Source of the DNA: Chitinivibrionales bacterium
GTDB taxonomy: Bacteria > Fibrobacterota > Chitinivibrionia > Chitinivibrionales > FEN-1185
Length of the DNA: 8,258 bases
Assembly: GCA_028718065.1 (NCBI GenBank)
Contig: JAQUMP010000134.1
Coordinates: 1 to 8,258, forward strand
Direction: 5' to 3'
Below, in pieces: positions 1-6,108 of the stretch. Both the position numbers and the translations under genes were made by a program. Each line of letters opens with the position of its first letter. Position 1 is the stretch's first letter. The notes beneath the pieces are model-generated. The model was given only the letters and a program-made list of their open reading frames with translations. It was not told where the DNA came from and made no database searches.

Positions 1-77
1 ACGGAGGTGACATCGTAAAAAAGTATACCGGGCTTGGGAAAATCCGGGACTTTGCGGATGGCGGCATCAAGATTCAT
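1..77 (-). CDS. apt: Adenine phosphoribosyltransferase, N-terminal part (runs off the left edge)
   Basis: Only the first 25 codons lie in the window. Read leftward from the ATG at 77-75, the protein begins MNLDAAIRK followed by VPDFPKPGILFYDVTS. The core (D-[FY]-P-K-P-G-I-L-F-x-D-[IV]-T-S) is the conserved N-terminal signature of adenine phosphoribosyltransferases; from memory, E. coli Apt has DYPKPGILFRDVTSLL. The enzyme converts adenine and PRPP to AMP and pyrophosphate in cytoplasmic purine salvage. An AAAGGA ribosome-binding site (complement of 85-90) sits 7 nt before the ATG, and a good promoter lies further upstream. The gene diverges from purB, which also makes AMP. The catalytic PRPP-binding motif would lie outside the window and cannot be checked. 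The call rests on a short but very characteristic stretch. Confidence 0.88.
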   Translation of the reverse strand, partial: MNLDAAIRKVPDFPKPGILFYDVTS

Positions 78-123
78 GACTGGGTCCTTTCTGGTTTTTC
101 ATGTCTTGGGAGGGCCTTTTTTC

Positions 124-152
124 CTGTCAAGAAATTATAGGGCCCTTATAAA
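124..152 (+). promoter_or_regulatory. Candidate promoter of purB (weak)
   Basis: On the plus strand CTGTCA (124-129, 4 of 6 to TTGACA) and TATAAA (147-152, 5 of 6 to TATAAT) are 17 nt apart. They would start a transcript near 159 with a leader of roughly 110 nt before the purB ATG. The element overlaps the apt promoter on the opposite strand, so the two could interfere. Other -10-like sequences, TATGAT (198-203) and TATATT (240-245), lack a fitting -35. No purine riboswitch pattern was recognised in the leader. Confidence 0.25.
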
Positions 153-161
153 ATATATCAA
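134..161 (-). promoter_or_regulatory. Predicted sigma-70-type promoter of apt
   Basis: On the minus strand there is a perfect -10 hexamer TATAAT (complement of 134-139) and a 5-of-6 -35 hexamer TTGATA (complement of 156-161), separated by 16 nt. Transcription would start near 127, giving a leader of about 50 nt before the apt ATG at 77. An 8-bp palindrome AGGGCCCT (139-146) lies at the upstream edge of the -10. It could be a binding site but is short enough to be chance. Confidence 0.6.
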
Positions 162-267
162 AATCGCCCAAAATAGTGCTTACCTTCATTCTATCGTTAT
201 GATAAACTATATTTTAAGGATTAAATCGCTTTTTTGTAATATATTTTTTAAAACAGGCCCATACCCG

Positions 268-1722
268 ATGGCAAAACCAAAATCATCGACCTCGCAGTTT
301 GTAAATCCTCTGAACGAGCGCTATGCCGGCCCGGAAATGTCGTATCTTTTTTCGCCGGACTTTAAATTTTCCACCTGGCGCAAGCTTTGGATTGCCCTGG
401 CCCGCTGCGAGCGTGAATTGGGCCTCCCCATAACGGCCGACCAAATAAAAGAGATGGAAGCGCACATTTTTGATATCGACTATGAGCGCGTGAGAGAACT
501 GGAGAAAAAAACTCGTCACGATGTCATGGCCCATATCGCGGCGTTCGGCGAACGCTGCCCCACAGCCAAGGCCATAATTCATCTTGGCGCAACCAGCGCT
601 TTCGTTACCGACAATACCGATCTTATCCAACTTAAAGAGGCCGCGATTCTCCTGCTGCGACGCATGGCAGGACTTATAAAAATATTGCGCGATTTTTGCC
701 TGCAATATAAAGATTTACCGACGCTTGGATTTACTCATTTTCAACCGGCGCAATTAGTGACGGTGGGCAAACGCGCGAGCCTGTGGCTGCTTGAGCTTTC
801 CATGGATTTTAAGGCGCTGGAAGAATTTTCGCAGCGCATCGCGCTGCTGGGCGCCAAAGGCGCCACCGGCACGCAGGCAAGTTTTTTAAGCCTTTTTAAC
901 GGCCAAATGGATAAAGTTTTAAGGCTTGACAATATGGTGGCAAGCAGCATGGGTTACGCGGACGTACTGCCGGTTTCGGGGCAAACCTATACCCGCAAGA
1001 TCGACGCCACGGCCGCGGCCTTAGTCGGCGGCGTGGCGCAGACCCTTCATAAAATCGCCAATGATATACGGCTGCTGCAGCATCTCAAGGAAATCGAAGA
1101 ACCGTTTGAGCGCGAACAGGTCGGCTCATCGGCCATGGCCTATAAGCGCAATCCCATGCGCTGCGAGCGCATGACCGCGCTTGCCCGTTTTATCATGTCG
1201 CTCGTGAGCTCGCCCGCGCAGACAGCCGCGGAGCAGTGGTTCGAGCGTACGCTCGACGATTCCGCCAATAAGCGCCTTGCCGTTTCGCAGATATTTCTTT
1301 CGGCCGACGCCGCCTTGATAATCGCCTGCAACGTATGCGACGGGCTGGTGGTTAATGCCAACGTCATCCGCCGCCACATCGACGAAGAGCTGCCCTTCAT
1401 GGCCACCGAAAATATTTTAATGGAGGCCGTCAAGCGCGGCGGCGACCGGCAACTCCTGCACGAACGCATCCGCAACCATAGTCAGGCCGCCGCATCCCGG
1501 ATTAAGGAAGAAGGTAAAAACAACGACCTGCTGCAGCGCATAGCGGACGACCCGGCCTTTAATCTGTCCGCGGCGGAAATTGCGCGAACCTTGAACATCT
1601 CGGATTTTATCGGTTGCGCGCCGCAGCAGGTGGAAAATTTTATTGCATCGCATATCGACCCCTTGTTGGCGGAAGCAGGCAAAAAATATCCTGCACTTGA
1701 CAAGGCGGACCTGACCGTATAA
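268..1722 (+). CDS. purB: Adenylosuccinate lyase, eukaryote-like type
   Basis: This cytoplasmic enzyme acts twice in purine synthesis: it splits SAICAR to AICAR and fumarate, and adenylosuccinate to AMP and fumarate. From the ATG at 268 the protein has 484 residues, which I recall is also the length of human ADSL. Visible motifs are RHDVMAH (83-89), LGATS (106-110), TLGFTHFQPAQ (152-162, with catalytic His157), TGTQASF (200-206), and the fumarate-lyase signature GSSAMAYKRN (286-295) on the mobile loop carrying the catalytic Ser. These are followed by QWFERTLDDSANKR (323-336) and LPFMATENI (375-383). The reading frame is open upstream to 34, but those codons overlap the divergent apt gene and its promoter and look nothing like the family, so 268 is chosen despite a weak ribosome-binding site (CAGG, 254-257). 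It probably heads a transcript with hisJ, 14 nt downstream. Confidence 0.96.
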   Translation: MAKPKSSTSQFVNPLNERYAGPEMSYLFSPDFKFSTWRKLWIALARCERELGLPITADQIKEMEAHIFDIDYERVRELEKKTRHDVMAHIAAFGERCPTAKAIIHLGATSAFVTDNTDLIQLKEAAILLLRRMAGLIKILRDFCLQYKDLPTLGFTHFQPAQLVTVGKRASLWLLELSMDFKALEEFSQRIALLGAKGATGTQASFLSLFNGQMDKVLRLDNMVASSMGYADVLPVSGQTYTRKIDATAAALVGGVAQTLHKIANDIRLLQHLKEIEEPFEREQVGSSAMAYKRNPMRCERMTALARFIMSLVSSPAQTAAEQWFERTLDDSANKRLAVSQIFLSADAALIIACNVCDGLVVNANVIRRHIDEELPFMATENILMEAVKRGGDRQLLHERIRNHSQAAASRIKEEGKNNDLLQRIADDPAFNLSAAEIARTLNISDFIGCAPQQVENFIASHIDPLLAEAGKKYPALDKADLTV

Positions 1723-1736
1723 CCGAGGATTTGCCC

Positions 1737-2567
1737 GTGCTGGTCGATTATCATCTGCATTCGCCCTATTGCGGCCATGCGCAGGGCAAAATAACCGAAT
1801 ACATCCAGAACGGCATTAACGCCGGGCTGCGGGAAATCGGCTTTGCCGAACACCTGTACCGCTACTATCTTTCCAAATCGCAACGCGGCCGTCATTGGGA
1901 CTGGGGCATCAGCGCCGCCACCTTGGAGCGTTATGTCAACGAACTTTGCGAGTTGAAACAATTCTATGCCGGGGAAATCTGCATTCGCATCGGTCTTGAA
2001 ATCGATTATGTCGAGGGCGCCGAAGACTTGATCGACCCCATCATCGGCCGCTATCCGCTCGATTTCCTGCTGGGGTCCATCCACTGCCTTCCGTCAATCG
2101 GCTGGAAACACCTTTCCAATTACCATCCTCCCCAGACCGGGCCGCTCTACCGCGATTATTTTGCCCTGGCGCTCGCGGCAGTCAAGTCCGGGATTTTTCA
2201 GTCCCTGGCGCATATCGATTTTATCTGGCGCTATACCAGCCTGCCCGAAAACCAGGGCGATTTCGTAAAAGCCGCGCTTGACAATGTCGTAAAAGCCGCG
2301 GCGGCGAACGATACCTGTATCGAAATCAACGCCAATGCCTATCTCTGGTCGCAGGCCCATGCCGGCGAGGAAGGACAGGAATTGTTCAGCGACCTGCTCA
2401 AAGCGGTCGTACGGACCGGCGTGCCCATTACCATGGGCTCCGACGCCCACTCGCCCGAGTCGGTCGGCAAAGCACTGGCCGAGCTGGCGGCAAAACTCAG
2501 ATTAGTCGGAATCACCAAGGTAATGACCTTTAACCAAAAAAAACGTCTTCCGGTAAAGCTGGGATAA
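1737..2567 (+). CDS. hisJ: Histidinol-phosphatase, PHP (HisJ) family
   Basis: Predicted to hydrolyse L-histidinol phosphate to histidinol, the next-to-last stage of histidine synthesis, in the cytoplasm. The 276-residue protein has the whole set of PHP metal ligands in order: DYHLHSPYCGH (4-14; His6, His8, His14), GFAEH (35-39; Glu38, His39), GLEIDY (86-91; Glu88), GSIH (113-116; His116), AHIDF (158-162; His159), EINANA (196-201) and GSDAHSPESVG (234-244; Asp236, His238). Length and motif spacing fit stand-alone HisJ rather than polymerase-linked PHP domains. The start is taken as GTG at 1737 because GAGGA (1725-1729) is 7 nt before it; TTG at 1731 is only 1 nt from that site. It lies 14 nt after purB and 17 nt before the next gene. 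Some PHP phosphatases act on other phosphoesters, so the exact substrate is by family resemblance. Confidence 0.88.
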   Translation: MLVDYHLHSPYCGHAQGKITEYIQNGINAGLREIGFAEHLYRYYLSKSQRGRHWDWGISAATLERYVNELCELKQFYAGEICIRIGLEIDYVEGAEDLIDPIIGRYPLDFLLGSIHCLPSIGWKHLSNYHPPQTGPLYRDYFALALAAVKSGIFQSLAHIDFIWRYTSLPENQGDFVKAALDNVVKAAAANDTCIEINANAYLWSQAHAGEEGQELFSDLLKAVVRTGVPITMGSDAHSPESVGKALAELAAKLRLVGITKVMTFNQKKRLPVKLG

Positions 2568-2584
2568 TTTTTTAAGGCCCTTCT

Positions 2585-3829
2585 ATGCGCCGCACGGTTT
2601 GTTTTGCTGTTCTGGGCCTGGTAATCATGGTGAATTCCTGCCGGGGCCAAGCGCCCGATGATTCGCTCCCGGTCGATAGCGTTAGTCAAGATGATTCCTT
2701 ACTTTACAGGACCATAGCGCCAAATGTCTCCGCTCTTGTCGATACCGCACATCGCAACGATACGCTCACGGCCGACTCGATGAGGGCGCAAGCGGACAGC
2801 GGCGTGTCCGATTTCATAACTCCGGCGCCGCAGCCGCAACCCAAACCCGCCCCAAACGAAGAACCGGTCAAAGAAAGTGCGAAAGCATTTGTCAAGGCGC
2901 CCGCGGTTTTAAATCTTTCCCCATTTTCTTCCGACCGGGTGCACGCTTGGGGCGCATCGCTTGATTATTTCTCCTACGCGGAACTCAACGATTATTTCCC
3001 CCTCAATTACGCTCCATTTCAAATCCAGGGAGCTCCCAAGAGCACGGAATACGGCCTCATGTTCGGCCTTAACTACGAGGGCGCCCTGCGGCGGCATGGG
3101 AGCATGCTGCTTTTACGGCCCAAACTGGAAGTTGAGTTCGGTATTCATCAAACCTACGACGGCTCGACTCAGGCCTTGCCGATAATTAACGATCAAGGCG
3201 ATACGATTGGGTTCCGGTTTCTTCCGGTCAAAATTTACAAAAGCAATTATTTCGTGCGGGCCGGACTCGACGCCGGCTATTGCCGCACCCGCGCGCTTGT
3301 GCCGTATTATCTTTATAGCGGCATAAAGGCCGGGCTCTGGTATCGCGATATGGTCGCCGACACCACCTCCTACAGTAATCAGATTACCAACAGCGAACTC
3401 TATTACTGGTTTTCCCTGCCGGTCGGATTGGCGTTTTCGGTACCGCTTTCGCCGACTCTGGCCGCGGGACTCGACGCTTCCTGCGACCTCATGTTTTTTG
3501 GACAAATGAAGGCGTACTTGTCGGCGTGGGACCCCGAAAGCACCTGGACGACCGTTTCGCCCGCGGTGACGCTGGGCAACCGCACGGGATACCGGCTGGA
3601 ATTATCGCTCACCTATAAAACCGCCGAAGGCACCGTTTTTAAATTCGCGCCCTATTTTGCTCTTTACGCTTTCGGACGCAGCGAAAACGAAATTTCAAAA
3701 AGCTATGCCAACGGCGTCTACACGGGCCAGGGCAATGACATGGTTTTTTACGAACCGTCCAGCACGTCATGGCTGCTGGGCGTAAAGTTCCAGATCGTTT
3801 TTTTGTCGCCCCGCACCCGGACGTTGTGA
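2585..3829 (+). CDS. Unrecognised exported protein with predicted outer-membrane beta-barrel
   Basis: I do not recognise a named family. The 414-residue product starts with two Arg and a hydrophobic segment (residues 4-16). This leads to VNSC (16-19), a passable lipobox with Cys19 as the possible lipidated residue; cleavage after GQA (23) by signal peptidase I is the alternative. Residues 24-78 form a low-complexity, Asp/Ser-rich stretch (DDSL, DSV, DTL, DSM, DSG). A proline-rich linker follows (80-94, PAPQPQPKPAP). From about 118 to the end, alternating aromatic and hydrophobic residues resemble beta-strands of an outer-membrane barrel, the last being WLLGVKFQIVF, followed by an eight-residue tail LSPRTRTL. 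AAGG (2574-2577) lies 7 nt before the ATG. It is probably co-transcribed with purB and hisJ, though no shared function is apparent. It converges on the ATPase gene, with 62 nt between and no clear terminator. Confidence 0.75.
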   Translation: MRRTVCFAVLGLVIMVNSCRGQAPDDSLPVDSVSQDDSLLYRTIAPNVSALVDTAHRNDTLTADSMRAQADSGVSDFITPAPQPQPKPAPNEEPVKESAKAFVKAPAVLNLSPFSSDRVHAWGASLDYFSYAELNDYFPLNYAPFQIQGAPKSTEYGLMFGLNYEGALRRHGSMLLLRPKLEVEFGIHQTYDGSTQALPIINDQGDTIGFRFLPVKIYKSNYFVRAGLDAGYCRTRALVPYYLYSGIKAGLWYRDMVADTTSYSNQITNSELYYWFSLPVGLAFSVPLSPTLAAGLDASCDLMFFGQMKAYLSAWDPESTWTTVSPAVTLGNRTGYRLELSLTYKTAEGTVFKFAPYFALYAFGRSENEISKSYANGVYTGQGNDMVFYEPSSTSWLLGVKFQIVFLSPRTRTL

Positions 3830-3891
3830 TTTTATTTACCGTCTTTTTAGGGTTTACAGCTTTAACGAGGACGGGTATCGGGAAATTTGCT

Positions 3892-5079
3892 TTACGCAAG
3901 CAAGGTATTTACCCAGGCCGGAAACTCCTGCCAAGGCAGGGCCGTAACGCCGCCCGGCAGCATCCGCCGTTCGTTTACACAGCAGACAATTGTTCCTTTG
4001 TCACCCAGATCGTTGCCCATCAGCAATTGCAACTTTGCAAGGTTTTCGCCGTGTTTTAAAGAGGGTGTGGCCGTCTGTTTTATTTCGACCGGAAAGATTT
4101 TTCCTTGCGCCTCGATAAGAAGATCTACCTCCAAACCATCGCTGGAGCGCCAGAAAAAAAGAGCGGGGCGAAGGCCCTTGGATACAAAAACTTTTTGGGC
4201 CTGGGTAACGATAAAACCTTCAAAAAAAGCTCCTCCCATGCTGCCGGCCCAGAGCGCCGAAGCGGATGGTTGACGCGTAAGATAAGCGGCGATCGCGGAA
4301 TCAAGATAATAGATTTTGGGGGATTTGGTGAGCCGCTTTCCCAGATTGGATGAAAAAGGTTGCAGGATGGTAATGATATACGACGCCTGCAAAATAGATT
4401 GCCATTCCCGGCAGGTGGGCTGGCTGATGCCCGCGGTCCGTGAAATTGCCGCGAGGTTCACAGTCTGGCTGTGGCATGCTGCCAAAAGTCCAAGAAACAT
4501 TTGGAAAAGTCCCAGGTTCCGAATCTGCGCAAGTTGACGAACGTCCCGCTCGATATATGTTTGCAGATATCCGGAGAGCCACAGCTCCCGATTTGCTTTA
4601 CCGGCGATAATTGACGGATAGGCGCCATTCCACAGATGAAATTGGACCGATTCGGAAGCTACCTGCGCTGTCTCCGGAAGCGAAAACGGCAATAGTTCGA
4701 GAATCGCAACTCGTCCGGCAAGCGAGTCACTGATATTTTTCATAAGCTGGAATTGCTGCGATCCGGTCATAACATAGCGCCCTTTTATGTCCGGATCATC
4801 ATCGATATGCATTTTTATATAGGAAAGCAAATTCGGAACGTACTGGATCTCATCCAGAATAAGCGGCGCTGCACCGAATTGGTTGAGAAAACCATTGGGA
4901 TCCTGGGTTGCAAGCTCTCTTTGTAATGGATCGTCAAAAGTAACATATTTATATCTATTTCCAAGCTCTTTCTTAAGAAAAGTTGTTTTTCCGGACTGGC
5001 GCGGACCGGTAATTATTATCGCTGGAAATGAATTTAAGGCATCTGTAAGTGGTTGATATAAAAGCCTTTTTATGTACAT
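3892..5079 (-). CDS. AAA-type ATPase with C-terminal DUF4143 nuclease-like domain
   Basis: A 395-residue cytoplasmic protein of the AAA_14 plus DUF4143 type, a large family of bacterial and archaeal ATPases without a settled role. The start MYIKRLLYQPL is typical of the family. Walker A is GPRQSGKT (25-32), Walker B is LILDE (73-77), and a sensor-like MTGSQQF (104-110) and AGR (121-123) follow. The middle has GAYP (152-155) and YLQTYIERDV (171-180). A helix-turn-helix-like stretch follows, LAAISRTAGISQPTCREW (209-226). The C-terminal domain keeps the residues of a PD-(D/E)xK-like fold: Glu287 in FFEGF, Asp319 in LEVDLL and EIK (332-334). It therefore looks intact, not decayed. No ribosome-binding site precedes the ATG, and the predicted promoter puts the transcript start at the ATG itself. 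It stands alone between convergent and divergent neighbours, as an independently acquired gene might. Whether it cuts DNA is unknown. Confidence 0.9.
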   Translation of the reverse strand: MYIKRLLYQPLTDALNSFPAIIITGPRQSGKTTFLKKELGNRYKYVTFDDPLQRELATQDPNGFLNQFGAAPLILDEIQYVPNLLSYIKMHIDDDPDIKGRYVMTGSQQFQLMKNISDSLAGRVAILELLPFSLPETAQVASESVQFHLWNGAYPSIIAGKANRELWLSGYLQTYIERDVRQLAQIRNLGLFQMFLGLLAACHSQTVNLAAISRTAGISQPTCREWQSILQASYIITILQPFSSNLGKRLTKSPKIYYLDSAIAAYLTRQPSASALWAGSMGGAFFEGFIVTQAQKVFVSKGLRPALFFWRSSDGLEVDLLIEAQGKIFPVEIKQTATPSLKHGENLAKLQLLMGNDLGDKGTIVCCVNERRMLPGGVTALPWQEFPAWVNTLLA

Positions 5080-5083
5080 ATTG

Positions 5084-5110
5084 CAAAAATAAGATTCAAT
5101 CTTATTTTTG
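5084..5110. repeat. Perfect 27-bp palindrome, likely operator of the ATPase gene
   Basis: The arms caaaaataagatt (5084-5096) and aatcttatttttg (5098-5110) are exact reverse complements around a single central base (5097). The element ends 4 bp before the ATPase start codon. It covers the last two bases of the predicted -35, the whole spacer and the -10 of that gene's promoter. This position suits a dimeric repressor, possibly autoregulation. It is too AT-rich and poorly placed for a terminator. Other readings are a recombination or cleavage site, or one copy of a genome-wide repeat. Confidence 0.8.
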
Positions 5111-5114
5111 TCAA
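5086..5114 (-). promoter_or_regulatory. Predicted promoter of the ATPase gene, giving a leaderless mRNA
   Basis: On the minus strand a perfect -35 TTGACA (complement of 5109-5114) is followed after exactly 17 nt by TATTTT (complement of 5086-5091, 4 of 6 to TATAAT). Six more bases lead to the A of the ATG at 5079, so transcription would begin at or next to the start codon. This agrees with the absence of any ribosome-binding site before the gene. The spacing is optimal, but the -10 is only moderate. Confidence 0.55.
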
Positions 5115-5183
5115 GACATTTCGGGGCTTTTGCGATTAACGCTCTTGTGCACCTGCTTCTATGGAACCAATTATTTTAAACGC

Positions 5184-5999
5184 ATGACGCCACACAAGCC
5201 TTCTTCCACAGTCAATCAAAAATCCGCCCTCCGCCTGCTTTTCAGGGAGCGCGAGCTCCTCGTAAAAAACCGGATCCAACTGCTTGCTAAAATAGAAGAA
5301 ACCGGGAGCCTCTCCCGTGCGGCGAAGGCGGTAAAACTCAGTTACAAATCCGCGTGGGACACCATTGACGCCCTGAATAATATTGCGGAAAAACCGCTTG
5401 TCACCAAAGAAACGGGCGGACGGAAGGGCGGCGGCAGTTTCGTGACCGAATATGGCCGAGAGATTCTGCGGACTTATCACCGGCTCGAAACCGAATATAA
5501 TTCGATGAATGCACAAGTGGGCGCCGGGTTCAACGGCTTTTTAAAAGCCGCCGACCTGCTTGACAAGCTCACATTCAAGATCAGCGCGCGCAACCAGTTT
5601 TACGGAACGGTTGAAAAAATAACCGAAGGGGTGGTGAACACCGAAGTCACGTTGCGCATCGGCAGCACGCTCACGCTTGCGGCCATGCTCACCTACGAAA
5701 GCGTAAAAATCCTCGGACTTAAAAAAGGTACGCCCGCACTTGCGGTTTTTAAAGCCTCCGCTCCGATTATCGTCGCGGCGGACCGACCTCTGCGCACCAG
5801 CGCAATCAATTGCTTCGCGGCAACGGTGGTCGAAATCCATCCGGGCAAGGTAAACGCCGAACTCAGGCTGCAAATAGAAAAAAACCGGATCCTGACCGTG
5901 ATGGTTACCATGCAAAGCCTGCACGACCTTGCCGTAAAAAAAGGAAAGCGTTTTTTCGTTCTTGTCCCGCCATCCCAGATCTTGCTTGCATTGGATTGA
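5184..5999 (+). CDS. modE: Molybdate-responsive transcriptional regulator ModE
   Basis: A cytoplasmic dimeric DNA-binding protein that senses molybdate and usually represses molybdate uptake genes. From ATG 5184 it has 271 residues; E. coli ModE has about 262. The winged helix spans about 28-92, with the helix-turn-helix GSLSRAAKAVKLSYKSAWD (41-59) and the wing TGGRKGGGSFVTEYG (77-91). Two Mop/TOBE domains follow, the first from SARNQ (134-138) to KASAPIIVA (190-198) and the second from SAIN (206-209) to the end. Residues matching the E. coli molybdate ligands as I recall them (Ser126, Arg128, Thr163, Ser166, Lys183) are present as Ser134, Arg136, Thr170, Ser173 and Lys190, so ligand binding is probably retained. 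The frame is open back to 5049, but that part overlaps the divergent ATPase gene and its promoter. No good ribosome-binding site precedes 5184. A ModE operator lies just downstream. Confidence 0.95.
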   Translation: MTPHKPSSTVNQKSALRLLFRERELLVKNRIQLLAKIEETGSLSRAAKAVKLSYKSAWDTIDALNNIAEKPLVTKETGGRKGGGSFVTEYGREILRTYHRLETEYNSMNAQVGAGFNGFLKAADLLDKLTFKISARNQFYGTVEKITEGVVNTEVTLRIGSTLTLAAMLTYESVKILGLKKGTPALAVFKASAPIIVAADRPLRTSAINCFAATVVEIHPGKVNAELRLQIEKNRILTVMVTMQSLHDLAVKKGKRFFVLVPPSQILLALD

Positions 6000-6043
6000 T
6001 TAACGACCCTGTCTTCCTGCCATGCGTTATTGTTGCAAACTAT

Positions 6044-6071
6044 ATCGTTATATATTAATTTATATAGCGAT
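6044..6071. promoter_or_regulatory. ModE operator (molybdate box) upstream of the porin-modA-modB genes
   Basis: The left arm ATCGTTATATA (6044-6054) and right arm TATATAGCGAT (6061-6071) are inverted copies matching at 10 of 11 positions, separated by 6 bp; one more base pair extends the symmetry at 6043/6072. This agrees with the known ModE site (CGNTATATA, about six bases, TATATANCG). It lies 45 bp after modE and 37 bp before the porin ATG, over several -10-like TATATT/TATATA sequences. Molybdate-loaded ModE bound here should block transcription of the downstream genes. The exact -10 and -35 cannot be fixed; TTGCAA (6033-6038) is a possible -35. Confidence 0.9.
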
Positions 6072-6108
6072 AGAAGCCAACCTGTTCCTTTTTTTCCCGG
6101 AGGATGTC

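Noticed and set aside
193..221. Second ModE-like site upstream of purB (ATCGTTAT at 193-200)
   Set aside because: Only one half-site is good; the opposite arm matches at about 6-7 of 11 positions, and no molybdenum gene is adjacent.
34..267. N-terminal extension of purB in the open frame from 34
   Set aside because: It overlaps the divergent apt start and promoter, and its sequence does not resemble the family. The homology begins just after ATG 268.
1123..1152. Ala instead of Pro in the PurB signature loop (GSSAMAYKRN) as a defect
   Set aside because: It still fits the fumarate-lyase pattern, and I recall the same Ala in the yeast enzyme.
1482..2084. 200-codon minus-strand frame across the purB-hisJ junction
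   Set aside because: It lies opposite two well-supported genes, has no recognisable motif and is explained as a shadow frame.
3830..3891. Bidirectional terminator between the convergent genes
   Set aside because: No GC-rich stem with a T run on either strand; only a weak TTGCT/AGCAA dyad at the end of the ATPase gene.
5049..5183. N-terminal extension of modE from 5049
   Set aside because: It runs through the ATPase start codon, its promoter and the palindrome. ModE similarity starts after 5184.
6022..6108. Porin start at 6022
   Set aside because: It would translate the ModE operator, while ATG 6109 has a strong GGAGG and a proper signal peptide right after it.
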